A stretch of 64,000 bases of DNA from contig JAUHZI010000001.1 of assembly GCA_030426105.1 (NCBI GenBank), positions 1-64,000 on the forward strand, given 5' to 3'. This document shows positions 6,854 to 15,244 of the stretch, piece by piece (the first letter of the stretch is position 1; every line of letters starts with the position of its first letter). Both the position numbers and the translations under genes were made by a program. Source of the DNA: Bacteroidia bacterium. Lineage in GTDB: Bacteria; Bacteroidota; Bacteroidia; Flavobacteriales_D; Parvicellaceae. The notes beneath the pieces are model-generated. The model ran no database searches and was not told where the DNA came from. It saw only the letters and a list, made by a program, of their open reading frames with translations.

Positions 6854-8851
6854 TTAATTAATTGGAATCGCATAAAAATAGGACCTTTGCTCACCAGCTC
6901 CTTGCATGTATATACCTTGCCCTGAATTGTAACCATAAAAATTAGTTCCTTGTACGTCCATACCTAAATAAATTGTGGTATTAGTTGTTACATCTATAGG
7001 AGTTGATCCAGTAACAATATAAAAAAGGCCTCTGGAAAACTGACCTACAATCTCTCTCCCTTTATTGGCTCCACCAATAAAACTAAAGTTATTACGAGTT
7101 ATACTGTTAGGAGAATCTGATAAAGTTACAACTAAATCAGCATATGTATCTGTATTACGAGGAGATTCAGTTTCTCTAACTGGAGCAGCAAAAAACACCA
7201 ACCATTTCCCTACTGGCAATGTCATTTGCCATGAACTTCTAGACCAAGTAGCTGAAGAGTTTTGATTTCTTATCGCTTCATTTGCATTTGTTGAATTTTT
7301 TAGACCAATAACAGAAGGGGTAATAACTGGACTAGCTTGCCATGAAGCATTCCCCACATTATCACTTGTTAAAATTTTCCCATTACCTGGAGCTCCAGCT
7401 GTCATTTGGAAATTAGTTGTTGTAGTCTTTCCATTGATATCTAAGGTACTTGTTGGAGTTCCACTACCAATACCAACTCTATTAGTTGAAGCATCTACTC
7501 TCAACATGTTTGTATTTCCAGAAGACTCAATTCTAAAATCTCTATCTAGTCCTTGTTGATTAAATATAAACTGAGTATTAGCATCCAAATCAACAGAAGT
7601 TGCCCCATTCTCATATATTCTTAATCTACCATCATCTCCATCATCTGTCAACACCATTAAATTTGTTCCTCCAACATTACCATCCCTCCAATAAGTATCA
7701 TCTCCAAAAAATGACAATCCATCATCTCTAATTTGAAAATGTGTTGTACCATTGTCTTGTACATTAAAATCACCTGTTCCATCCAAGTTGTAGGTCATTC
7801 CAAAATTACCTTGAGTTATTGTTGTATTTTGTACTAGAGCTCCTCCTAATTGTATTCTATCTGCTCCTGAGTTTACTGTAATACCATTATTCGCAGCTGC
7901 ATTGATGGTTAATGCACCATTATTTCCCCCTCCTACTAATCCAACTCCAGCCGTCACCCCAGTAATATCTCCATTGAAACTACTTAAATCAACATTATTT
8001 CCATTACTTATTGATAATGAATTCCCAGACAAAGAAAGGGTTTGCGCATCAGTATTATCTAGATATGGACTTAAATTGATTGTACTTGGTGAGGAGTGGT
8101 TTGTAATCGTTAAGTTATTTCCTGTTAAGTTTAGGTCTTGAATCTCATTTTGAGGATCAGAATCTGCATCACTTAGAGAACTTAAGTCAACAAATGCACT
8201 ATTTCCATTCTCATATATAGTCAATATCGACCCAACTAATATCACACTATCAATATCAGTATCTATAGAATCTCTTAGACTATTTATAAAGGTGGAATTA
8301 CTTAATAAAGTATCTGCATTATTATACAATAATGTTGTAATACTATCAATAAAACTTTGGTTTGAGAACAAAGTGTCTGTTGTTGTATTTACTATACCCA
8401 CAATACTATCTACAAAAGAACTATTGGAAAAGAGTGTATCAGAGTTATTAATGATATAGCTAATAGCACTATCAGAGACAGGAGTTAAGTTAACATTAGC
8501 TGAATTTCCATTTTCAATAAAAGTTGTTAATGTCAACCCATTAAGTATTAAACTATCAATATTTTGATCATCAGTCCCCAAACCAGCACCACCACTAATA
8601 ATCGAAATAAAATCGACTGGGTTTATGTATTTAACAATACCTGTAGATGTATTAATCATCAGAAGAGAAGTATCCCCTACTGAGTACGCCTGAACACCAT
8701 CAATACGCAATGGATCATCTCCTATATTGACTGGAGAGATATGCAAAGAATGTGTGGGACTTATTTGGTTGACCCCAATATTTTGAGCTTTTACCCCTAC
8801 TACTACAAAAAGAATTATAGTTATACTACTAATGATTTTTTTCATCTTCAA
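6854..8851 (-). CDS. Exported tail-fibre-like repetitive surface protein
   Basis: 665 aa with a signal peptide (IISSITIILFVVVGVKAQ). Residues about 110-200 carry three degenerate repeats of the type 'DTLFSNxSFxDSIxxxxxN'. A middle region is rich in T, N, S and G with short beta-strand repeats (LTLSGNSLSISNGNNVDLS). After that comes GVGLVGGGNNGALTIN, then segments resembling phage tail-fibre shafts (FNVQDNGTTHFQIRDDG; NRVGIGSGTPTSTLDINGKT). The C-terminus ends in a globular-looking YFYAIPIN block; no type IX sorting domain is visible. Proteins of this style are common in Bacteroidota genomes and are probably trimeric fibres, but no function is established. It lies downstream of the YwqK-repeat gene on the same strand with a 111-bp gap. 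Confidence 0.7.
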   Translation of the reverse strand: MKMKKIISSITIILFVVVGVKAQNIGVNQISPTHSLHISPVNIGDDPLRIDGVQAYSVGDTSLLMINTSTGIVKYINPVDFISIISGGAGLGTDDQNIDSLILNGLTLTTFIENGNSANVNLTPVSDSAISYIINNSDTLFSNSSFVDSIVGIVNTTTDTLFSNQSFIDSITTLLYNNADTLLSNSTFINSLRDSIDTDIDSVILVGSILTIYENGNSAFVDLSSLSDADSDPQNEIQDLNLTGNNLTITNHSSPSTINLSPYLDNTDAQTLSLSGNSLSISNGNNVDLSSFNGDITGVTAGVGLVGGGNNGALTINAAANNGITVNSGADRIQLGGALVQNTTITQGNFGMTYNLDGTGDFNVQDNGTTHFQIRDDGLSFFGDDTYWRDGNVGGTNLMVLTDDGDDGRLRIYENGATSVDLDANTQFIFNQQGLDRDFRIESSGNTNMLRVDASTNRVGIGSGTPTSTLDINGKTTTTNFQMTAGAPGNGKILTSDNVGNASWQASPVITPSVIGLKNSTNANEAIRNQNSSATWSRSSWQMTLPVGKWLVFFAAPVRETESPRNTDTYADLVVTLSDSPNSITRNNFSFIGGANKGREIVGQFSRGLFYIVTGSTPIDVTTNTTIYLGMDVQGTNFYGYNSGQGIYMQGAGEQRSYFYAIPIN

Positions 8852-8962
8852 CCTACTATTTGATTTATAGTAAATTACAAAGAAAAACGTCCTAGTATTA
8901 CATTTTTGAGAGGGTTATTTAGTTCAATTTATTTACCGATTAATTTAGCCTTTTTAACGTAA

Positions 8963-9424
8963 TCATTCTTTTGAAGCCTCAACTCCCTTCTTGAACTCTT
9001 TTACTAGCGCAACTTCACCCGTATCTTTAAAGTATGTAACCTTTCCATGCAGCTGATTCGCTTTCCAATTTTCTACACGCTCTAGCTGTCCCTCTTCATT
9101 CCAATACTTCCATTCCCCACACTGTTGCCCTATACAGAAATAGCCTTTCAACTTTAATTGTCCATTGGGATAACTTTCTATATAATATCCATTTAATAAC
9201 TTCCCCTGATAACCTCCAACTGTTTGAATAACTCTATTTGACTTATACCAAAAATACGTTTCATTTAACTTAACCTTGTGTTCCTTTCCCGAATCATCTA
9301 ATTGAACATTTGCCAATACCCCATTGATATCTAATGTTACTTCAGCTACATTTTTTTGCCCCCAGATTTTACCAGAATACAAAAATGTTACCATCAATAA
9401 TAGTACAACCCCAATTAACTTCAT
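8963..9424 (-). CDS. Small exported YwqK/MORN-like repeat protein
   Basis: 153 aa starting with a hydrophobic signal sequence (LIGVVLLLMVTFLYSGKIWG). The core has the repeating pattern YPNGQLKLKGYF, YWNEEGQLERVENWKANQLHGKVTYF: aromatic-x-x-x-G-x-L-x-x-x-x-x-x-x-G. This is the 'toxin-antitoxin system YwqK antitoxin-like' or MORN-like repeat found in many Bacteroidota secreted proteins; despite that label there is no toxin partner here. It begins 3 bases after the TPR lipoprotein gene ends, so the two are co-transcribed. Confidence 0.65.
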   Translation of the reverse strand: MKLIGVVLLLMVTFLYSGKIWGQKNVAEVTLDINGVLANVQLDDSGKEHKVKLNETYFWYKSNRVIQTVGGYQGKLLNGYYIESYPNGQLKLKGYFCIGQQCGEWKYWNEEGQLERVENWKANQLHGKVTYFKDTGEVALVKEFKKGVEASKE

Positions 9425-9427
9425 AAA

Positions 9428-11149
9428 CTATTGATTTATATAAGACTCTGTTTTTATTTTCTCTTCTAAATAAGGAGAGCCTTCTCCTTTTTTTAATGCT
9501 TTATTCCAGTACTCTATAGCAGTTGCTTTTTTTCCCAAAAAGAAGCTAACATCACCATAATGTTCTAAGATAACAGCAGAGTTACTTCCTCCATATAAAA
9601 GCGCTTCTTGTAATTGTTCTTCCGCCTCAGTATATTTCTTTTGCTTAAATAAAACCCATGCATACGTATCTAAGAAGTTAGCATTTTGAGGCACTAAACT
9701 ATTTGCTTTTCTAGCCATCTCTTCAGCCTTAGACAAACGCTCCTCTCGTTCAGACAGATAATAACTATAGTTATTTAACAACGTTGGATTATTAGGGTTA
9801 ATCTCTAACGCTTTATCATAGTTCTCATCAGAGTAGTGATGTTCTTTTTTGGAATGGTAAGCATCTCCTATTTTTTGATAAAATTCAGCTAACATTTTCT
9901 TGTTATCTAGAATTAACTCTTTCCCAACGCTCAAGCGATCTATAGCTAGGTCATATTCTTTCTTTTGAATGTTTGCTAAACCGCTGAAAAAATAATACAA
10001 AGGTTGAGTTGGGTACAACTCTAAAGCTTTTTCACTATCAATAACTAAGGAGTCATACCATTGCAAATCAGCTTCTAGAAACACTATCTGCTCCCATATT
10101 AAATGTTGATCAGGATTAATTTTCACTGATTTTTTATATGCTCCTAATGCCTTTTCTAGCTCATCTTTTTGAATATAAATTTCGGCTACAGCAGTAAAAC
10201 TTCTTGAGTCCGTTGGATGAGCAACGGTTAAAAGATCTGCCAAAACTTTACCTTGTTCTTTTTTTTCCTTGTTCTCAGTTTTAAGATACCCTAATAAAAT
10301 CTGTATTTTAGTTTCAATAGAAGCTTCTGGGTTTTCAAAAGCTTTTTTCAATTGTTCAAAAGCCTCTTCACGCTTCCCTTTTTCTTTGTAGTACCCATAT
10401 AAAGCAAAACGAATATTTTCATTCATTGGATCTATCTCCAACACCTTATTATATAATTCCAGCGCTTTTTCTGACTCTCCTTTTTCTTCATACAACTCAG
10501 CTAACAGGCCATAATACGCTGGATTAGATGGATTCTCTTCAATTAAGTTTTCTATTTCTAAAATTGCATTATCAATTTGTCCCAACTCTAGATAAAGGTT
10601 CTGCTTATATTTTGCAAGTTCTTCTGTATTTCCAATATTTTGCTGAATTTTATCATATACTTTTAGCGCTTCTTCTTTTTGATCTAACATCAAATAAGTT
10701 TCGGCCAAAGTAAACAAATACTCATGTCTATTGGGATGCTTTTCTACCAATTCCTCATACAGTTCTAATGATTTTTCGTACAAACCATATTTTTGATACA
10801 AAACTGCTAGATTAGTCTTATACCAATCATTTTCAGGGTTTAATGACACTGCTTTTTGAGCGCTCTCAAGGCAAGAAACCGCTTCCTTTTTATAATCATA
10901 AATGCCTGAAAGCTCAAAATAGGTTGCGGCACTCTTGGGTTTTATTTTTAAACCTTCTGTAAATAATTTTTCAGCTAACTCATAGTTTCCTATTATTTTC
11001 TGAGTAGTCGCTTCTATAAAATTTGAAGCAAACTGATTCTCTTTCTTTTGAGTCAGCTGTTTTTCAGTTTTCCCACCCAAGTTTTTTTTCGAACTACAGC
11101 TCGAAAAAAAACTTAATAAAAGGGCTATATAAACTATATATCTTAACAA
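9428..11149 (-). CDS. TPR-repeat lipoprotein
   Basis: 573 aa. The N-terminus MLRYIVYIALLLSFFSSC is a lipoprotein signal with the acylated cysteine at residue 18. The rest is a long run of tetratricopeptide repeats, recognisable by patterns such as ALELYNKVLEIDPMN, ALGAYKKSVKINPDQ and NYDKALEINPNNPTLLNNYSYYL. Such proteins scaffold envelope complexes or polysaccharide machinery. It lies 3 bases downstream of the sugar nucleotidyltransferase gene, in one transcription unit with it. A specific partner cannot be named from sequence. Confidence 0.85.
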   Translation of the reverse strand: MLRYIVYIALLLSFFSSCSSKKNLGGKTEKQLTQKKENQFASNFIEATTQKIIGNYELAEKLFTEGLKIKPKSAATYFELSGIYDYKKEAVSCLESAQKAVSLNPENDWYKTNLAVLYQKYGLYEKSLELYEELVEKHPNRHEYLFTLAETYLMLDQKEEALKVYDKIQQNIGNTEELAKYKQNLYLELGQIDNAILEIENLIEENPSNPAYYGLLAELYEEKGESEKALELYNKVLEIDPMNENIRFALYGYYKEKGKREEAFEQLKKAFENPEASIETKIQILLGYLKTENKEKKEQGKVLADLLTVAHPTDSRSFTAVAEIYIQKDELEKALGAYKKSVKINPDQHLIWEQIVFLEADLQWYDSLVIDSEKALELYPTQPLYYFFSGLANIQKKEYDLAIDRLSVGKELILDNKKMLAEFYQKIGDAYHSKKEHHYSDENYDKALEINPNNPTLLNNYSYYLSEREERLSKAEEMARKANSLVPQNANFLDTYAWVLFKQKKYTEAEEQLQEALLYGGSNSAVILEHYGDVSFFLGKKATAIEYWNKALKKGEGSPYLEEKIKTESYINQ

Positions 11150-11152
11150 AAA

Positions 11153-12157
11153 TTATTCTTTTACTTCAGTAAAATCTCCAATACTAAGTTCTTTACTTCG
11201 TCCTGTATATTTTACTTTATTACCTATCATACTATCTGCAATATTTGCATTATCAATTGAAGAGTCGTTTTGTACAATCGAATTCTTAAGCATGCTATTT
11301 TTAACGATTGAATTTGCACCAATAGAAACATGAGGCCCTATTATACTATTTTCTATTACTGCATTGTCCCCTATAAAACACGGCTCAATAATAATAGAAT
11401 CTTGAATAGTAGCAATTGGAGAAACATTATCTTTTTCTATTTCAAACTCTAGAACTCTTTGATTAGAATAAACAGTAGCTTTATAGTTCCCACAATCTAA
11501 CCATTCTTTTACTTCTCCAGTTTTAAACTGTACTCCTTTTTGCTTCATATTCTCTAAAGCATTAGTCAATTGATACTCTCCTTTTTCTTTAATATCGTTA
11601 TCAATTAAATACTGCAATTCATTAGCTAGGTTTTCTCCATCCTTAAAATAGTAAATTCCAATTATTGCTAAATCAGAAACAAAAGTTTCAGGCTTTTCTA
11701 CAAAATCAGTTATGATATTATCATCATTTAACTTTACAACTCCAAAAGCACTTGGGTCTTCTATTTGATTTACCCAAATAATCCCATCAGCTTCGTTATC
11801 TAACTTAAAATCAGCTTGAAAAAGTGTATCAGCAAAACCAACAACAACATTCCCTTTTAATGACTCTTTAGCACATAAAATCGCATGAGCTGTACCCAAA
11901 GCTTCCTCCTGATGATAAATTGTACCTTTAGCTCCTAAATCCTCAGCGACTTTGATTAGATTTTCTTCAACTTCTTTCCCAAAATCACCAATAATAAATG
12001 CTATTTCATCTACTTTCTCAGCGCACACTTTTGTGATATCTTCTACTAATCTTTGAACAATAGGCTTCCCTGCTACAGGGACTAATGGTTTAGGAATCGT
12101 TAAGGTATGAGGCCTTAATCTAGAACCCCTACCTGCCATTGGTACTATAATTTTCAT
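11153..12157 (-). CDS. Sugar-phosphate nucleotidyltransferase with left-handed beta-helix tail
   Basis: 334 aa. The opening IVPMAGRGSRLRPHTLTIPKPLVPVAGKPIVQ is the signature of nucleotidyltransferases that make NDP-sugars from sugar-1-phosphate and NTP (G-x-G-T/S-R-L-x-P and the PKPL loop). Residues about 245-320 carry hexapeptide-type repeats (IGDNAVIENSIIGPHVSIGANSIVKNSM), a left-handed beta-helix as in glucose-1-phosphate thymidylyltransferase-like and mannose-1-phosphate guanylyltransferase-like proteins. The exact sugar is unknown. It sits in a run with a flippase upstream and a TPR lipoprotein downstream, consistent with envelope glycan synthesis. Confidence 0.85.
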   Translation of the reverse strand: MKIIVPMAGRGSRLRPHTLTIPKPLVPVAGKPIVQRLVEDITKVCAEKVDEIAFIIGDFGKEVEENLIKVAEDLGAKGTIYHQEEALGTAHAILCAKESLKGNVVVGFADTLFQADFKLDNEADGIIWVNQIEDPSAFGVVKLNDDNIITDFVEKPETFVSDLAIIGIYYFKDGENLANELQYLIDNDIKEKGEYQLTNALENMKQKGVQFKTGEVKEWLDCGNYKATVYSNQRVLEFEIEKDNVSPIATIQDSIIIEPCFIGDNAVIENSIIGPHVSIGANSIVKNSMLKNSIVQNDSSIDNANIADSMIGNKVKYTGRSKELSIGDFTEVKE

Positions 12158-12281
12158 ATTAAAATCTTGTAATCTTTTTATTTATATTTAAGTTCTTGGT
12201 TGAACTATATAATTGGGTAGTTCGGCTACAAATAAACGAATAATTATTAACTTTTATTATTTGTCTATCAGATATTGTATA

Positions 12282-12716
12282 TTATTTAACACCTGTACTA
12301 CCAAAACCTCCTGCGCCTCTATCTGTTTCTGACAATTGCTCTACAACATCCCATTCTGCCATCTCATACTTAGCAAAGACTAACTGAGCAATTCGTTCTC
12401 CATCTTCTATAATAAAATCTTCGTTAGATAAGTTCACCAACAACACTCCTATTTCTCCTCTATAATCAGCATCAATCGTTCCTGGTGAATTCAACACTGT
12501 GATTCCTTTTTTATAAGCTAATCCACTTCTTGGTCTTACTTGTGCCTCCGCCCCTTCAGGTAAAGCGATAAACAATCCTGTTTTGACTAATGTTCTCGCT
12601 AAAGGCTTTAAAACTATTGGGGCATCTATATTAGCTCTTAAATCTACACCCGCAGAAAGTGCAGTTGCATATTGAGGTGTATCGTGTTTTGATTGATTAA
12701 TAATTTCTACTCTCAT
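12282..12716 (-). CDS. dut: dUTP diphosphatase
   Basis: 144 aa, the normal size of trimeric dUTPase, which hydrolyses dUTP to dUMP and keeps uracil out of DNA while feeding thymidylate synthesis. All five family motifs are present: AGVDLRA (about 22-28), RPRSGLA (61-67), the uracil-binding [10 protein letters not shown] (79-88), GERIAQLV, and the C-terminal [10 protein letters not shown] (133-142) that closes over the active site. Its ATG overlaps the flippase stop codon in the ATGA arrangement, so it is translated from the flippase mRNA. Thymidylate synthase lies far away at 56-57 kb. Confidence 0.95.
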   Translation of the reverse strand: MRVEIINQSKHDTPQYATALSAGVDLRANIDAPIVLKPLARTLVKTGLFIALPEGAEAQVRPRSGLAYKKGITVLNSPGTIDADYRGEIGVLLVNLSNEDFIIEDGERIAQLVFAKYEMAEWDVVEQLSETDRGAGGFGSTGVK

Positions 12717-14251
12717 GTTAATTTTTTTGTAATTTTTGATGGTAAAACTCGCTTTAATGTTTTTTGCTCAAAGAATGCTACAACTCCTATAAAAATAAGA
12801 ATTAATAATGTATGGTACCCAAGCACTCCCCAGCTAAAGTCCCCTGTTAAATCTTGTCGATAACGAGCAAAAAACAGTAGAAGAGCGACAGTCACATACA
12901 AACCTATTTTTCTCAAATTATATGGAATTGGATAATGTTTTTGACCTAAAAAATAAGATATAACCATCATACTTCCATAACATATCAATGTCGCCCAAGC
13001 AGATGCCATATATCCATACAATGGGATAAAGGCCAAATTAATTGTAATGGTAATTAGTGCCCCAACAACTGAAATCATGGCACCATAAATGGTTTTATTA
13101 GACAATTTATACCATATAGATTGGTTAAAATAAATTCCTAATGCTACATTCGCTAATAATAAAATAGGTACAACTGCTAACCCTTGCCAATAAATCTCCT
13201 TTGGAGTAAAATATCTAAAAATTTGCAGGTTAAGTGCTACTCCCAAAAACATTAAACAAACTACTACCACAAAGAAATTCATAATCAACGCATACGTTTT
13301 TTTTGCATTTTTCTCTTTGGCTTCTTTAAAGAAGAAAGGTTCTGCTGCATATCTATATGCCTGAATAGCCATCGAAATCACCATAGTTATTTTATAGTTT
13401 GCTCCATAAATACCCAGTTGAGTTTGTGCCAAATTCAATGCTTTTTCTGGCAACATTCCAAGCTTAACATTTTGGTTAAACAACATTTCCTTCAACATTG
13501 CTCGATCCAATGTCTCATTAATAATCCCGGCCAATCCAACAAACAACAAAGGGTAAGTATACGTTAACATTTTCAACACTAATTCTTTATTCAACTGCAA
13601 CTTCACCGTCATTTGTGGAATTAAAAGAGAGAACTTCACCACACTTGCAATTAAATTTGAAATAAACACATATCCCACACCTATTTCAGGATTATACAGC
13701 ATATCAATTAACCAATTGGTGTTGTCTTGATAGTTTAACCTACAATATACCAAGAAAAATAAGTTCATTGAAATAAAGACCCCTATATTAACCAAATTAA
13801 CTAACGCAAACTTCTTTGCCCTGTTTTCCTGTCTTAATCGGGCTAAAGGAATACTTCCTAAAGCATCTAACCCCACTATCATAGCAAACCAAATTATATA
13901 CTCAGGGTTTTCTGGGAACATTAAACTATTGGCGATATCCTGAGAAAAGACAAAAGCTGATAAAATAAAAATTGTGGTTGTTGATATCAGTAACGATAAA
14001 ACGTTTCCATATACATTTTTTGTGTTATGCTCCTCATTATTTGAAAACCTAAAGTAGGTGGTTTCCATACCATAAGTTAACATTACAACTAAAAAGGCAA
14101 CATAAGCATACATTTCTGTTATAACCCCAAACTCGGCTGCTGTATATGCAGAAGTAAACAATGGTGTCAAAAAATAATTAAGCGTTCTTCCTATGATGCT
14201 ACTTGCACCATAAGTCAGTGTTTGCCCCATTAATTTTTTTAACTTACTCAT
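12713..14251 (-). CDS. Polysaccharide flippase (Wzx/MVF superfamily)
   Basis: 512-aa integral membrane protein with about 14 hydrophobic segments. It begins [51 protein letters not shown], the typical start of Bacteroidota oligosaccharide flippases (loop 'LGR..NFLLTPLYT..L...YG'). It should move lipid-linked sugar units across the inner membrane. The gene shares a 4-base overlap with dut, an arrangement I believe recurs in Flavobacteria, and is followed by a sugar nucleotidyltransferase. The substrate is unknown. Lipid II flipping (MurJ type) is a less likely alternative because MurJ motifs are not visible. Confidence 0.85.
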   Translation of the reverse strand: MSKLKKLMGQTLTYGASSIIGRTLNYFLTPLFTSAYTAAEFGVITEMYAYVAFLVVMLTYGMETTYFRFSNNEEHNTKNVYGNVLSLLISTTTIFILSAFVFSQDIANSLMFPENPEYIIWFAMIVGLDALGSIPLARLRQENRAKKFALVNLVNIGVFISMNLFFLVYCRLNYQDNTNWLIDMLYNPEIGVGYVFISNLIASVVKFSLLIPQMTVKLQLNKELVLKMLTYTYPLLFVGLAGIINETLDRAMLKEMLFNQNVKLGMLPEKALNLAQTQLGIYGANYKITMVISMAIQAYRYAAEPFFFKEAKEKNAKKTYALIMNFFVVVVCLMFLGVALNLQIFRYFTPKEIYWQGLAVVPILLLANVALGIYFNQSIWYKLSNKTIYGAMISVVGALITITINLAFIPLYGYMASAWATLICYGSMMVISYFLGQKHYPIPYNLRKIGLYVTVALLLFFARYRQDLTGDFSWGVLGYHTLLILIFIGVVAFFEQKTLKRVLPSKITKKLT

Positions 14252-14395
14252 CTATTTTTATTTCCAAATTTCAATAAGCTCGAAAGGTAATAAATATTAA
14301 TAACACTATGAACAGAACATAAGGTTAGATACCTTGGTAATTAACTATTTTTATAAAATTATCTGCTTTCACATTTGCCCCAATAATAATTTCCT

Positions 14396-14403
14396 TACTT
14401 TTG
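14396..14403 (+). promoter_or_regulatory. -7 box TACTTTTG with -33 TTTG
   Basis: Perfect TAnnTTTG at 14396-14403 with TTTG at 14374-14377, spacing 18, matching the Bacteroidota sigma-A promoter. It sits 17 bases before the ATG at 14421, which shows that the earlier ORF-track start at 14334 lies upstream of transcription and is wrong. Confidence 0.7.
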
Positions 14404-14420
14404 GTGGAAATTTTCGCATT

Positions 14421-14822
14421 ATGACTACATTAAAATACATTTTATTTTTCATTGTTTTCTTTGTTACAGCCCATGCATTTTCTCAAATTAACATTGAACC
14501 TTATGCTGGAAAAAGATACGGAGCTCTTTATAAAAAAATCAAAAAAGACTCTTCATTTGTAAGCTGTAGATTGTTAACTGCCACACCAAATAAAGTAACT
14601 GGTGTAGAACTTTATTTTAAAAATAATGTCAACTATGTTGTTAGCTTTAAAAAAGGGAGATTAAATGATGGATATGATTGCGATTCTTTTCCAATTAGAG
14701 GAGCTAAAATTTATGTCATTCACAAATTCAAAGGCAAAGAATATCAAGAAGGGTACTGTAGATGTAAAGCTGATGAAAAAGGTAGAATAATTAAACCAAC
14801 AATTCAATCTGAGACCCCTTGA
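14421..14822 (+). CDS. Small exported protein of unknown function
   Basis: I place the start at the ATG at 14421 instead of 14334, because a perfect promoter lies between them and because the protein then opens with a clean signal peptide, TLKYILFFIVFFVTAHAFS. The mature part is about 115 aa, basic, with several cysteines near its end (DCDSF, GYCRCKADEKG), and I do not recognise a family. Its stop codon overlaps the TTG start of the YraN gene, so the two are translationally coupled. Function unknown. Confidence 0.65.
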   Translation: MTTLKYILFFIVFFVTAHAFSQINIEPYAGKRYGALYKKIKKDSSFVSCRLLTATPNKVTGVELYFKNNVNYVVSFKKGRLNDGYDCDSFPIRGAKIYVIHKFKGKEYQEGYCRCKADEKGRIIKPTIQSETP

Positions 14823-15190
14823 CCCCAAAAAGAAAAAACACAAAGACTACAGGAAACAAAGGAGAACAAATTGCCGTAAACTACCTAAAGCAACAAGGAC
14901 ACCTCATTCTATCAAGAAACTATCGATATGAAAAAGCAGAGATTGATATCGTTTCTCGAATCGGTGGTGAAATTGTTTTTACTGAAGTTAAAACCCGAAG
15001 TAACTACAGCATAGATTCTATAAGAGACTTATTAAGCACAGCGCAACAGAAACGAATCATTGAAGCTGCTCATAACTATATTACAACACATAATGTAAAT
15101 AAAGAAGCACGCTTTGACCTAATAATAATAGCACTGGACAACAGTAATAAAATTGAGCATATTGAGGGTGCTTTTTACCCTACTTTATAA
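14819..15190 (+). CDS. YraN/UPF0102 family nuclease-fold protein
   Basis: 123 aa, the usual length. It shows NKGEQIAVNYLKQQGHLILSRNYR, then EIDIVSRIGGEIVFTEVKTRS: the E-x-D...E-V-K core of the restriction-endonuclease fold that defines UPF0102. A DNA processing role is inferred from the fold but not firmly established. The start is a TTG overlapping the stop codon of the preceding gene (TTGA). It lies just before mfd, a repair coupling factor. Confidence 0.88.
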   Translation: MTPKRKNTKTTGNKGEQIAVNYLKQQGHLILSRNYRYEKAEIDIVSRIGGEIVFTEVKTRSNYSIDSIRDLLSTAQQKRIIEAAHNYITTHNVNKEARFDLIIIALDNSNKIEHIEGAFYPTL

Positions 15191-15212
15191 GTTATTAGCC
15201 AGTAGATTTTAT

Positions 15213-15220
15213 TAGTTTTG
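15213..15220 (+). promoter_or_regulatory. -7 box TAGTTTTG before mfd
   Basis: Perfect TAnnTTTG located 25 bases before the TTG start of mfd, with no good -33 TTG at the right distance. It suggests mfd has its own transcription start beside read-through from yraN. Confidence 0.5.
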
Positions 15221-15244
15221 TAACTGCTCATAAATCTTACTGCT

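Noticed and set aside
12190-12212. Small hairpin AGTTC-TTGGTT-GAACT between dut and the nucleotidyltransferase gene
   Set aside because: Only five pairs, AT-rich surroundings and no T tract; not a credible terminator or regulatory RNA.
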